Source of the DNA: Hyphomicrobiales bacterium
GTDB lineage: Bacteria; Pseudomonadota; Alphaproteobacteria; Rhizobiales; GCA-2746425
Direction: 5' to 3'
DNA: 10,479 nt
Assembly (NCBI GenBank): GCA_002746425.1
Contig: NVXB01000090.1
Coordinates: 6,723 to 17,201, forward strand
Positions 1-7,090 of this stretch are shown in pieces. Both the position numbers and the translations under genes were made by a program. A model generated the notes under the pieces. That model was not told where the DNA came from and searched no databases. It saw only the letters and a program-made list of their open reading frames with translations. Within the stretch, counting starts at the first letter, position 1; each line of letters begins with the position of its first letter.

Positions 1-825
1 CCTGAAATCTTTCACGGCGTTGCTGATATTGTTGGCGACAGTTTGCAACTGGCCATCGAGGCCACCAAGGTGGACGCAGATGTCATCATTCAGTGCGGCG
101 TGCACTTTATGGCGGAAACATCCAAATTGCTGAACCCCAGCAAAACTATTTTGATACCGGATTCCCGCGCTGGTTGCTCTTTGGCAACCTCTATTACCGG
201 CGCAGATGTGCGCTTGCTGCGCGAGGCCTATCCCGGCGTTCCCGTGGTGGCCTATGTCAACACCTCTGCCGATGTGAAGGCCGAGGTCGACATTTGTTGC
301 ACATCGTCCAATGCGGTTCAGATTGTGGAAAGCATGGGCACGCCAAAGGTTATTTTTCTGCCGGATCGGTATTTGGCCGATTACGTCGCCAGCCAAACCG
401 ATGTCGAAATCATCGCATGGCACGGCGCGTGCGAGGTGCATGAGCGCTTTACCGGCGAAGAGCTGCGCAGCTACCGCGCCAGCGATCCATCCATCAAAAT
501 TATTGCCCACCCAGAATGCCCGCCAGATGTGATTGAGGAGGCCGATTTTACCGGCTCCACCGCGCATATGATCAATTGGGTCAAAGACAATTTGCCGAAA
601 AAAGTGGTGATGGTCACCGAATGTTCCATGGCCAGTAATGTGGCGGCGGAAGTGCCTGAGGTTAACTTTGTCAAACCTTGTAATCTGTGCCCCCATATGA
701 AGCGCATCACCCTGTCTAATATTCTAGAGTGTCTGCTCACGATGGAAGAAGAAGTGTTGATCAACCCGGCCATTGCAGAGCCTGCGCGCCGGTCTGTTGA
801 ACGCATGATTAACTGGAAGAACTAG
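1..825 (+). CDS. nadA: Quinolinate synthase A, 5' end missing
   Basis: NadA is a cytosolic [4Fe-4S] enzyme that condenses iminoaspartate with dihydroxyacetone phosphate to give quinolinate in de novo NAD synthesis. The frame is open from base 1 (first residues PEIFHGVADIVGDS) and ends with TAG at 823-825, leaving 274 residues, so the N-terminal domain is cut off by the window edge. The three family cysteines that bind the cluster are visible: in AGCSLA (codon 175-177), in WHGACEVH (430-432) and in NLCPHMKRI (688-690). Their spacing of 85 and 86 residues is close to that of characterised NadA proteins. GVHFMAET and VTECSMASN are further family motifs. An in-frame TTG at 43 is internal and not the start. 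nadB begins 4 bases after the stop, so the two are almost certainly co-transcribed. The promoter and any NAD-responsive operator lie upstream of the window. Confidence 0.97.
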   Translation, partial: PEIFHGVADIVGDSLQLAIEATKVDADVIIQCGVHFMAETSKLLNPSKTILIPDSRAGCSLATSITGADVRLLREAYPGVPVVAYVNTSADVKAEVDICCTSSNAVQIVESMGTPKVIFLPDRYLADYVASQTDVEIIAWHGACEVHERFTGEELRSYRASDPSIKIIAHPECPPDVIEEADFTGSTAHMINWVKDNLPKKVVMVTECSMASNVAAEVPEVNFVKPCNLCPHMKRITLSNILECLLTMEEEVLINPAIAEPARRSVERMINWKN

Positions 826-829
826 CATC

Positions 830-2422
830 ATGGTTGAAACTCTTCCGCCTAATTCAGGCGATGGCGTAGACGATGTTGTCATCGTTGGCGGTGGCTTGGC
901 CGGGTTGTTTTGCGCCCTAAAACTTGCGCCGCGCCCCGTTACCGTCATCACCGCCGCGCCCATTGGCGAGGGCGCTTCGTCTGCCTGGGCGCAGGGCGGC
1001 ATTGCCGCCGCGATGTCGCCGGGCGATAGCGTTGCTTCTCATGTTGCCGATACGATTGCTGCCGGTGCCGGGCTGGTTGATAAGAAAATCGCCACGATTA
1101 TGGCAGCCGAAGCCTCAGACCGTATCCATGATCTGCTGGCCTTTGGTGTGCCCTTCGACAAAGACCTTGAGGGCCATCTAAAGCTATCGCGCGAGGCGGC
1201 TCACTCCCAGCGCCGTATTGTGCGGGTGCGCGGTGATATGGCGGGCGCTGCCATTATGGGCGCGCTGGTTACCGCTGTGCGCAACACCCCGTCTATTCGG
1301 GTGTTGGAAGGTTTCATTGGCGAAGAATTGCGCATGGATGGCAAGCACGTCACCGGCATTATTGCGCAAGAATTGCGCGGCGGGTTGACCAGCCGTATTT
1401 TGCTGCCAAGCCGGGCTGTGGTGCTGTCATCTGGCGGTGTTGGCGGGCTTTATGCTGTGACGACCAACCCCAAACAAGCGCGCGGCGGCGGTGTGGCCAT
1501 GGCGGCCAAGGCGGGCGCTATTCTGGCTGATCTGGAATTTGTGCAATTCCACCCAACCGCGATTAATATTGGCCGCGATCCTGCGCCTTTGGCCACCGAA
1601 GCCTTGCGCGGTGAAGGGGCCTATCTCATCGACAATGATGGCAAGCGGTTCATGCTTGATATCCACGAAGATGCAGAGCTTGCGCCGCGCGATATTGTGG
1701 CGCGTGCGATCCACCTTCAGGTGCAAAGCGGTGCCGGAGCCTTTTTGGATTGCCGCGAAAGCGTTGGCGCAGAATTCCCTGAAAATTTCCCAACTGTTTA
1801 TGAATCCTGCATGTCTGCCGGTATCGATCCGGTAACGCAGCCAATACCAATTGTGCCAGCCGCGCATTACTTCATGGGCGGTGTTCACGTCGATGCGCAG
1901 GGCCGCACCTCGGTCGATGGCCTTTGGGCTTGCGGAGAAGTGGCATCAACGGGCGCTCATGGTGCCAACCGCCTTGCCTCCAACTCACTGCTGGAAGCGG
2001 TGGTGTTTGCCACGCGCATTGCAGAAGATGTGCAAGGCACGCTGCCGACCCCGCAGCTGACCCTTATGCCCGAGCCCCCGCTGGCGCCCTTGTCGGACAA
2101 TACTATTGCCGACGAAGATGTCATCAAAACCATCCGTGAAACCATGTCGGCCCATGTTGGCGTTGCCCGTGATGGCGTGGGCTTGGCCACAGCAGTTGGT
2201 ATTCTGGATGAGCTGTATCAACGCCCCCTTACGCCGCGTTTGGCCAATATGGCGCTGGTGTCGCGCGCCATTGCCGCATGCGCCTTAGCGCGTGAGGAAA
2301 GCCGCGGCGGGCATATGAGGCTCGATTTTCCTGATACGTTAGAAGAATGGCATCACCGCACATTTGTGACGCTGGATGATATCGATCAAATTGTTGCAAA
2401 AGCATCCGCGAAAGCGGCTTGA
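830..2422 (+). CDS. nadB: L-aspartate oxidase
   Basis: NadB is an FAD flavoprotein of the succinate dehydrogenase/fumarate reductase flavoprotein family. It oxidises L-aspartate to iminoaspartate, which NadA uses. The 530 residues match the family length. Seen: N-terminal FAD dinucleotide fold VVIVGGGLAGL (about residues 16-26), GASSAWAQGGIAAA (48-61), HSQRRIVRVRGDMAG (125-139), EFVQFHPTA (236-244, His241), TEALRGEGAY (257-265), PRD with the likely catalytic arginine (Arg287), AAHYFMGGVHVD (344-355, His346) and the C-terminal FAD segment WACGEVASTGAHGANRLASNSL (366-387). The helical C-terminal domain is complete. The ATG at 830 is preceded by GGAAGA at 815-820 inside the end of nadA, 9 bases away. 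The stop overlaps the ribosome site of nadC. I see nothing broken or unusual. Confidence 0.98.
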   Translation: MVETLPPNSGDGVDDVVIVGGGLAGLFCALKLAPRPVTVITAAPIGEGASSAWAQGGIAAAMSPGDSVASHVADTIAAGAGLVDKKIATIMAAEASDRIHDLLAFGVPFDKDLEGHLKLSREAAHSQRRIVRVRGDMAGAAIMGALVTAVRNTPSIRVLEGFIGEELRMDGKHVTGIIAQELRGGLTSRILLPSRAVVLSSGGVGGLYAVTTNPKQARGGGVAMAAKAGAILADLEFVQFHPTAINIGRDPAPLATEALRGEGAYLIDNDGKRFMLDIHEDAELAPRDIVARAIHLQVQSGAGAFLDCRESVGAEFPENFPTVYESCMSAGIDPVTQPIPIVPAAHYFMGGVHVDAQGRTSVDGLWACGEVASTGAHGANRLASNSLLEAVVFATRIAEDVQGTLPTPQLTLMPEPPLAPLSDNTIADEDVIKTIRETMSAHVGVARDGVGLATAVGILDELYQRPLTPRLANMALVSRAIAACALAREESRGGHMRLDFPDTLEEWHHRTFVTLDDIDQIVAKASAKAA

Positions 2423-2426
2423 GGAG
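2421..2426 (+). promoter_or_regulatory. Ribosome binding site of nadC
   Basis: GAGGAG lies 7 bases before the ATG at 2434 and overlaps the TGA stop of nadB (2420-2422). It decides in favour of that ATG over the in-frame TTG at 2419, which overlaps the nadB stop and has no such site at the right distance. Confidence 0.75.
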
Positions 2427-2433
2427 ACTGACT

Positions 2434-3306
2434 ATGGCGTATCTTCCCGAACTGCCAAGGGTGATGGTTGAGGAAGCTGTTGCGGCTGCCCTGCGTGAAG
2501 ATTTGGGCCGGGCAGGCGATATCACCTCCATGGCCACAATTCCGCCAGATGCGGTGGCCGATGTGGTGATTTCTTCGCGCGAAGACGGTATTCTTGCCGG
2601 CATGCCACTGGCCCGCGCAGCCTTTGCTGCGATGAACCCGGACATAGCTTTTGAAACAGTGATTGATGATGGCGGCGCGCTTAAATCCGGCGCTGTTGTT
2701 GCCCACATCAAGGGCCGCGCCCGTGATGTGCTTTCAGCAGAACGTGTTGCGTTGAATTACCTTGGCCATATGAGCGGTATTGCGACAGTGACGGGCCAAT
2801 TTGCCGAGAAAATCGCCCATACCAACGCAAAAATTTGCTGCACCCGCAAGACCACACCAGGCCTTCGCGCCTTTGAAAAATATGCCGTGCGCTGCGGCGG
2901 TGGTTCCAACCATCGCTTTGGTTTGGATGACGCTGTTTTAATCAAGGACAATCACATCGCCGTTGTCGGCGGCGTCGCCAAAACCATTTTAGCCGCGCGC
3001 GATTATGTCGGTCATCTGGTGCGTATTGAGGTTGAGGTTGATACGCTAGAGCAACTCGACGAAGCTTTGACAGCTCAGCCCGATGTGGTGTTGTTGGACA
3101 ACATGGACGCAAAAACCTTGGTGAAGGCCGTCGCGATGGTCAAAAAATCCGGCTCCCCCACAAAAACCGAAGCTTCCGGCGGCATCAATTTGGGCTCCGT
3201 AAAAGCAAAAGCCGAAACCGGCGTAGACTATTTATCCGCCGGCTGGATAACCCATTCCGCGCCGGTGCTGGATTTGGGGCTGGATACGGCCATTGTGTTG
3301 GCGTGA
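2434..3306 (+). CDS. nadC: Nicotinate-nucleotide pyrophosphorylase (quinolinate phosphoribosyltransferase)
   Basis: NadC transfers the phosphoribosyl group of PRPP to quinolinate with decarboxylation, giving nicotinate mononucleotide. It is the last of the three dedicated steps encoded by this operon. The 290 residues are the usual length. Motifs in order: ALREDLGRAGDIT (19-31), ERVALNYLGHMSGIAT (103-118), the long active-site stretch CTRKTTPGLRAFEKYAVRCG followed by GGSNHR and LIKDNH (136-174; basic residues for the phosphates and the quinolinate carboxylates), RIEVEVD (197-203), DVVLLDNM (217-224), EASGGI (246-251) and GVDYLSAGWITHSAPVLDLGLD (263-284) of the barrel. It starts 11 bases after nadB and converges with the methyltransferase-like gene on the other strand; the 65-base gap holds no clear hairpin terminator. 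Confidence 0.98.
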   Translation: MAYLPELPRVMVEEAVAAALREDLGRAGDITSMATIPPDAVADVVISSREDGILAGMPLARAAFAAMNPDIAFETVIDDGGALKSGAVVAHIKGRARDVLSAERVALNYLGHMSGIATVTGQFAEKIAHTNAKICCTRKTTPGLRAFEKYAVRCGGGSNHRFGLDDAVLIKDNHIAVVGGVAKTILAARDYVGHLVRIEVEVDTLEQLDEALTAQPDVVLLDNMDAKTLVKAVAMVKKSGSPTKTEASGGINLGSVKAKAETGVDYLSAGWITHSAPVLDLGLDTAIVLA

Positions 3307-3336
3307 GCCTTATAAATATATGTTGAATATGCCCAA

Positions 3337-3347
3337 ACAAATGAAAT
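3337..3347 (+). repeat. Left copy of an 11-base inverted repeat bracketing the accessory gene pair
   Basis: ACAAATGAAAT lies in the AT-rich spacer between nadC and the methyltransferase-like gene. Its exact reverse complement lies at 5174-5184, in the other spacer that flanks the glycosyltransferase/methyltransferase pair. No target duplication or transposase accompanies it, so it may be chance. Confidence 0.35.
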
Positions 3348-3371
3348 TTAAATACTTTATCCCAAGTGTCT

Positions 3372-4103
3372 CTATGTAATTCGCTTCAAGCAAAATACGT
3401 TTACTTCCGTGCCGTCTTTTGAACTTGGAATTAATGTTGGTGCCATCACAAACCTTTCCGGTGCCCACTGGTGTAGGAGGTATGGCATAGCAATTAACAC
3501 AGCGCCAAAAGGATCCATCGCCGTAGATTTTTCAGGAACGTGGCTGGAATTGTGTTCGATAAAGACAAAACCACCAATTTTTAACTGATCAAGCCAGGCA
3601 TTTAGGCTTTTTTGCGGGTCATAGCTGTGGTCAAACGAATTGGAATAGACAAAATCTGCGCGTCCCAACCAGTCATCATTTTTCTCGTGAAAGTCCCACT
3701 GAACTGTATTTGGAAAGTCGGTTGCGCTTTTGGAAATTTCAGTTCCAAGAACCTCACAATCGAGATTTTGAGAAAACCAAAGCTGTTCCATGCCTCGGCG
3801 TGTGCCGTGACATAGTCCAAATTCGGGTTTTTCAATTCTGGATTTCAGGAAATCACAAATTTCCACAATCGTAGATTTTTGCACTGCGACCTTGGCAATT
3901 TTTTTGAGGTTTCCAGCTTCCTGAATATCTTTGTATTCCTGATAATTGAAAGAGCCATCAGGTTTCTTGTATTCGTGTAGCGTAAAAAGAGAACGCTCGG
4001 CATTTGTCACCAGGCTGAGGCCAATCGGGCGCAATACAATATTGATGGTTTGTTGGATTTTCCGAAAAATCTTTTTTTCGATTTTCAATAATTTTTTTAG
4101 CAT
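3372..4103 (-). CDS. SAM-dependent methyltransferase-like protein, probably for a surface glycan
   Basis: This 243-residue protein reads like a class I SAM methyltransferase fold in a divergent form. A basic, helical N-terminus (residues 1-30, rich in Lys and Ile) leads to FGLCHGTRRGMEQLWF (95-110) where the glycine-rich SAM loop should be. Then come VLGTEISKSA (118-127, Glu122 in the position of the acidic ribose-binding residue), ADFVYSNSFDHSYDP (149-163) in the place of motif IV, and LKIGGFVFIEH (174-184), the usual strand near the end of the fold. The canonical DxGxGxG is absent; I recall CHGTRxG in uncharacterised methyltransferase-like proteins. The ATG at 4103 has only a weak AGGG upstream. 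It lies 36 bases after the glycosyltransferase gene, in the same AT-rich style (a 60-base sample at 3841-3900 counts 38% GC; one in nadB at 1681-1740 counts 67%). The substrate is unknown; a sugar is inferred from the neighbour only. Confidence 0.75.
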   Translation of the reverse strand: MLKKLLKIEKKIFRKIQQTINIVLRPIGLSLVTNAERSLFTLHEYKKPDGSFNYQEYKDIQEAGNLKKIAKVAVQKSTIVEICDFLKSRIEKPEFGLCHGTRRGMEQLWFSQNLDCEVLGTEISKSATDFPNTVQWDFHEKNDDWLGRADFVYSNSFDHSYDPQKSLNAWLDQLKIGGFVFIEHNSSHVPEKSTAMDPFGAVLIAMPYLLHQWAPERFVMAPTLIPSSKDGTEVNVFCLKRIT

Positions 4104-4139
4104 ATTGGACGCCCTGTTAACGCTTGTTATTCGTTTATC

Positions 4140-5099
4140 TTACCGCTTGTGCATCATTACATTTTTTAGGTCGCCAACGAATGTCAATATTTTGATGTCA
4201 GTACAAGTAGAGAGAGCATATTGCTTTAATCGGTTGTCGACAAAGTCAATAACTTTGTCCCCTTTGCTTGAAACACGTCCCTTCTGACGCTTGTTTTCCA
4301 GCTCTTCTTCAGAGCGTGTAAAATAGTGATTGAGTTGAAAATCATTAGCAATTGCAAATTCACGATCTTCAAATTCTGCAGGGGCAGCGCGCGTACCTTT
4401 TACATTCATCAACATGGGGCCGGAATCAACATAATGGAACGCGTGGGTTCCCGCGGCTGATACACGCGTTGGGTCGAGTATGGTTTTATAGCGTAGCAAT
4501 GAGCGTTGCGCTGGTAGCGGCGGAAATTCAGCTTTTTCGGTATAGTTTTCGATGACGAGACCGTCGGGAGCTGTTTTGTGTCCATTGGTTCCAAAATTCT
4601 GCCAAGGAACAGAAACGCATATCTGGTCTCCCAGTTTTTCTAGCGGCTCCAATAATGTTTTGTGCGTAGGCGAAAACAAAAATTCATCAACATCGAAAAA
4701 CGCCATCCACCGGCATGCGTCAGCGAAGTTTGCAACGGCGTGTGCATTTGCTGCTTTCTGCGGATGCAGTTTTCCAGAGAAATTCTTCCACGGTATGACG
4801 GTAACAATATTCTTGCGGATATAAGGAGCCAAAACATCCAAAGTGCCATCCGTAGAGCCATTGTCGTATATGTAGAAATGCTCAAAGCCCACCAGAACAT
4901 GGAACTCAATCCATTCTTCAAGATAGGGCGCCTCATCCTTCAAAATGGTGGCGCATGCTAGTCCCTGCTGCGCTCTTACAATTTTCTCATTGCGGAGAAT
5001 AGAGTACAAACTGGCTGCTTCTGTTCCAGTATGTCGGTTTGCTCTGCGTTGCCTTTTGATTTTCCGAAGGAAACCTTTGACGTCATCTTTCGTGATCAA
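4140..5099 (-). CDS. Glycosyltransferase, GT92/DUF23-like, TTG start
   Basis: A 319-residue, probably cytosolic GT-A type glycosyltransferase. Seen in order: a basic N-terminal stretch (8-22), ACATILKDEAPYLEEWIEFH (48-67) where the family begins, YIYDNGSTDGT (76-86), the metal-binding DxD in FFDVDEF (134-140, Asp136 and Asp138), VPWQNFGTNGH (164-174), GTHAFHYV (217-224) and NHYFTRSEEELENKRQKG (257-274). This set fits Glyco_transf_92 or the related Glyco_tranf_2_4 families, which often sit in exopolysaccharide or lipopolysaccharide loci. The donor and acceptor cannot be read. The start is a TTG: the frame stays open up to 5159 but offers no ATG or GTG there, and AGGGG lies 7 bases before the TTG. 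It is followed by the methyltransferase-like gene, probably on one transcript. AT-richer than the flanking metabolic genes, which suggests transfer. Confidence 0.88.
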   Translation of the reverse strand: MITKDDVKGFLRKIKRQRRANRHTGTEAASLYSILRNEKIVRAQQGLACATILKDEAPYLEEWIEFHVLVGFEHFYIYDNGSTDGTLDVLAPYIRKNIVTVIPWKNFSGKLHPQKAANAHAVANFADACRWMAFFDVDEFLFSPTHKTLLEPLEKLGDQICVSVPWQNFGTNGHKTAPDGLVIENYTEKAEFPPLPAQRSLLRYKTILDPTRVSAAGTHAFHYVDSGPMLMNVKGTRAAPAEFEDREFAIANDFQLNHYFTRSEEELENKRQKGRVSSKGDKVIDFVDNRLKQYALSTCTDIKILTFVGDLKNVMMHKR

Positions 5100-5106
5100 A
5101 TTGTTG

Positions 5107-5111
5107 CCCCT
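5107..5111 (-). promoter_or_regulatory. Ribosome binding site supporting the TTG start of the glycosyltransferase
   Basis: On the minus strand AGGGG is followed by 7 bases and then TTG (5099-5097). No ATG or GTG occurs in frame between the upstream stop at 5160-5162 and this codon, so the site supports the TTG. Confidence 0.55.
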
Positions 5112-5173
5112 GCTTACACCGCTGCTGCAATCGTTTGGAATGCAATGCTCAATGAAACTTTAAGCACGGGCTT

Positions 5174-5184
5174 ATTTCATTTGT
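5174..5184 (-). repeat. Right copy of the 11-base inverted repeat
   Basis: On the minus strand this reads ACAAATGAAAT, identical to 3337-3347 on the plus strand. It sits about 75 bases upstream of the glycosyltransferase start, in the 155-base spacer after etfA. Here it follows CATATGTTT, and a TATG also precedes the other copy within a few bases, so the similarity may extend imperfectly. Confidence 0.35.
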
Positions 5185-5254
5185 AAACATATGCCAAGCA
5201 ATTCTGATCAGCTGTTTGTCTTATGTGGCTAATGTTTTGCAGGGTTTCGATGCA

Positions 5255-6196
5255 TCAAGACGGTTTATCCAGCTCCGCCTCAAGTTGTGGCAAGATATCA
5301 AATAAATCTGCCACCAGGCCATAATCTGCGATCTGGAAAATGGGGGCGTCTTCGTCCTTGTTGATGGCGACGATGACTTTGCTGTCTTTCATGCCGGCCA
5401 GATGCTGGATGGCACCTGAAATGCCGCAGGCGATGTAGAGGTCTGGGGCGACCACTTTGCCGGTTTGTCCGACTTGCCAATCGTTGGGCGCATAGCCTGC
5501 ATCAACGGCGGCCCGTGATGCCCCGATGGCGGCACCGAGTTTATCGGCAACGGGCAGGATGACTTCCTGGAATTTTTCAGCAGAACCAAGCGCGCGGCCA
5601 CCCGAAATGATGATTTTGGCGGAAGTCAGCTCTGGGCGTTCGGACTTGGCAACTTCTTCGCCGACATAGGATGAAAGACCCTCGCCGGTATCACCTGATA
5701 CGGCGTTGATGGAAGCAGAGCCACCTTCTTCGGCAACGCTGAAGGCTGCTGTGCGGATGGTGATGACTTTGGTTGCATCGGTGGATTGAACCGTTTGAAT
5801 GGCATTGCCCGCGTAGATTGGGCGCTCAAAGGTATCGGCGCTGATGATGGCCGTCACATCGGAGATTTGCATGACATCCAGCAAGGCCGCCACGCGCGGC
5901 ATGATGTTTTTGCCGTTGGTGGTGTTGGGGGCGACCAGGGCATCATAATCGCCCGTAAGGGAGACAATGAGCGCGGCCACTGGCTCTGCCAATAAATGAT
6001 CATAGGCTGCATCGCTAGCCTGAAGCACGTTTTCGACACCTGTGAAAGTGGCGGCGTGGGCTGCGGCGGCGTCGCTGTTGCTACCAGCCACCAGAACATG
6101 CACAGGCGCGCCAAGTTCAGTAGCCGCGCTTAGCGTGCGCAGGGTGGCGTCATTGAGGGCGGAACCATCGTGATCGGCAATAAGAAGTGTTGTCAT
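5255..6196 (-). CDS. etfA: Electron transfer flavoprotein, alpha subunit
   Basis: EtfA binds the FAD of the soluble ETF heterodimer, which takes electrons from acyl-CoA and related dehydrogenases and passes them to ETF:quinone oxidoreductase. The 313 residues are typical of the bacterial subunit. The N-terminal domain starts MTTLLIADHDG. The C-terminal FAD domain shows SGGRALGS (198-205), GASRAAVDAGY (225-235), QVGQTGKVVAPDLYIACGIS (241-260) running into GAIQHLAGM, and VIVAINKDEDAPIFQIADYG (274-293), which together make up the ETF-alpha signature. The ATG at 6196 follows TAGGAG by 8 bases; that TAG is the etfB stop codon, so translation of the two subunits is likely coupled. No hairpin with a T run follows the stop, so some read-through into the glycosyltransferase pair is possible. 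Confidence 0.97.
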   Translation of the reverse strand: MTTLLIADHDGSALNDATLRTLSAATELGAPVHVLVAGSNSDAAAAHAATFTGVENVLQASDAAYDHLLAEPVAALIVSLTGDYDALVAPNTTNGKNIMPRVAALLDVMQISDVTAIISADTFERPIYAGNAIQTVQSTDATKVITIRTAAFSVAEEGGSASINAVSGDTGEGLSSYVGEEVAKSERPELTSAKIIISGGRALGSAEKFQEVILPVADKLGAAIGASRAAVDAGYAPNDWQVGQTGKVVAPDLYIACGISGAIQHLAGMKDSKVIVAINKDEDAPIFQIADYGLVADLFDILPQLEAELDKPS

Positions 6197-6207
6197 GATT
6201 TTTGCTC

Positions 6208-6957
6208 CTACAGCACGCCAGCTTCGTCGCGCAGCTTGGCAACAAGCTCGGCAACATCGGCAACTTTAACACCGGCATTTCGGCCGGTCGGCTCAATCGT
6301 TTTCAAAACGGTCAGACGCGGGGTCATATCAACCCCATAGTCTTCAGGTGTTTTCATCTCAATGGGCTTTTTCTTGGCCTTCATAATGTTGGGCAAAGAA
6401 GCGTAACGCGGCTCATTAAGGCGCAAGTCTGTGGTGACCACGGCGGGCAGTTTCAGTTTAATTGTTTGCAGGCCGCCATCAACTTCGCGGGTGACATCCA
6501 TCTCGCCATCGGCAATAGCAAGAACCGAGGCAAATGTGCCTTGCGGCCAGCCAAGCAACGCAGCCAGCATCTGGCCGGTCTGATTGTTGTCATCATCAAT
6601 GGCCTGCTTGCCGGCAATCACCAGTTCTGGCTTTTCTTCATCAATGATTTGCTTGAGGATTTTGGCCACGGCAAGCGGCTCTACCAGCTCGTCATGCTGC
6701 ACCAAAATGCCGCGATCCGCGCCCATGGCAAGGGCCGTGCGGATGGTTTCCTGTGCCTTCAAAGGGCCTATGGAAACAATGATAACTTCGCTGGCGATAC
6801 CCGCTTCACGCAGGCGCAGCGCCTCTTCCACAGAGATCTCGTCAAAGGGGTTCATGGCCATTTTCACGTTGGTCAGCTCAACACCGCTACCATCGCTTTT
6901 GACACGAACCTTCACATTGTAATCAACCACCCGTTTTACCGGCACAAGTATTTTCAT
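6208..6957 (-). CDS. etfB: Electron transfer flavoprotein, beta subunit
   Basis: EtfB is the partner of EtfA; it carries a structural AMP and the loop that docks on acyl-CoA dehydrogenases. From the ATG at 6957 it has 249 residues, the normal length: MKILVPVKRVVDYN at the start, MNPFDEISVEEALRLRE (35-51), the nucleotide-binding AGKQAIDDDNNQTGQ (115-129) and LNEPRYASLPNIMKAKKKPI (180-199), the ETF-beta signature and recognition loop whose leucine (Leu188) anchors the partner dehydrogenase in studied ETFs. An in-frame TTG four codons upstream is not the start, because GGAG at 6964-6967 stands 6 bases before the ATG and overlaps that TTG. etfA follows after 11 bases. Expression probably starts from the candidate promoter at 7001-7029. 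Confidence 0.97.
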   Translation of the reverse strand: MKILVPVKRVVDYNVKVRVKSDGSGVELTNVKMAMNPFDEISVEEALRLREAGIASEVIIVSIGPLKAQETIRTALAMGADRGILVQHDELVEPLAVAKILKQIIDEEKPELVIAGKQAIDDDNNQTGQMLAALLGWPQGTFASVLAIADGEMDVTREVDGGLQTIKLKLPAVVTTDLRLNEPRYASLPNIMKAKKKPIEMKTPEDYGVDMTPRLTVLKTIEPTGRNAGVKVADVAELVAKLRDEAGVL

Positions 6958-7000
6958 TGTGATCTCCAAAGTGTGCGCAATTGCCGCAAAATTCGTAGCG

Positions 7001-7029
7001 AACCTATCGGCGCATTCCTACCCTGTCAA
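7001..7029 (-). promoter_or_regulatory. Candidate sigma-70-type promoter of etfBA
   Basis: On the minus strand a perfect TTGACA (7029-7024) is separated by 17 bases from TAGGTT (7006-7001), about 45 bases upstream of the etfB ATG. The -35 element is strong and the -10 element weak, as is common in alphaproteobacteria. Between the -10 and the gene lies the short palindrome GCAATTGC (6977-6984), which could be an operator or chance. Confidence 0.45.
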
Positions 7030-7090
7030 CGACATGAAACACCGAGATTCACCCAAAATCACAAAGAATTTTTTGCAATGCACAAAACGT

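Noticed and set aside
1427..1888. Minus-strand open frame of 153 codons inside nadB
   Set aside because: Shadow of nadB codon bias; no recognisable motif or ribosome site, and nadB is intact through the region.
2229..2711. Minus-strand open frame of 160 codons across the nadB/nadC junction
   Set aside because: Low-complexity Ala/Ser/Arg composition typical of an antisense frame, and both overlapping genes are certain.
3307..3371. Attachment site or terminator in the AT-rich spacer after nadC
   Set aside because: No tRNA end, no integrase and no stable hairpin; only the 11-base repeat reported separately stands out.
5100..5254. Promoter for the glycosyltransferase or terminator for etfA in the 155-base spacer
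   Set aside because: TTGCTT or TTGGCA followed by AT-rich sequence can be arranged as boxes, but no combination has both good spacing and good matches; no GC-rich hairpin with a T run was found. CTGATCAG is only a short palindrome.
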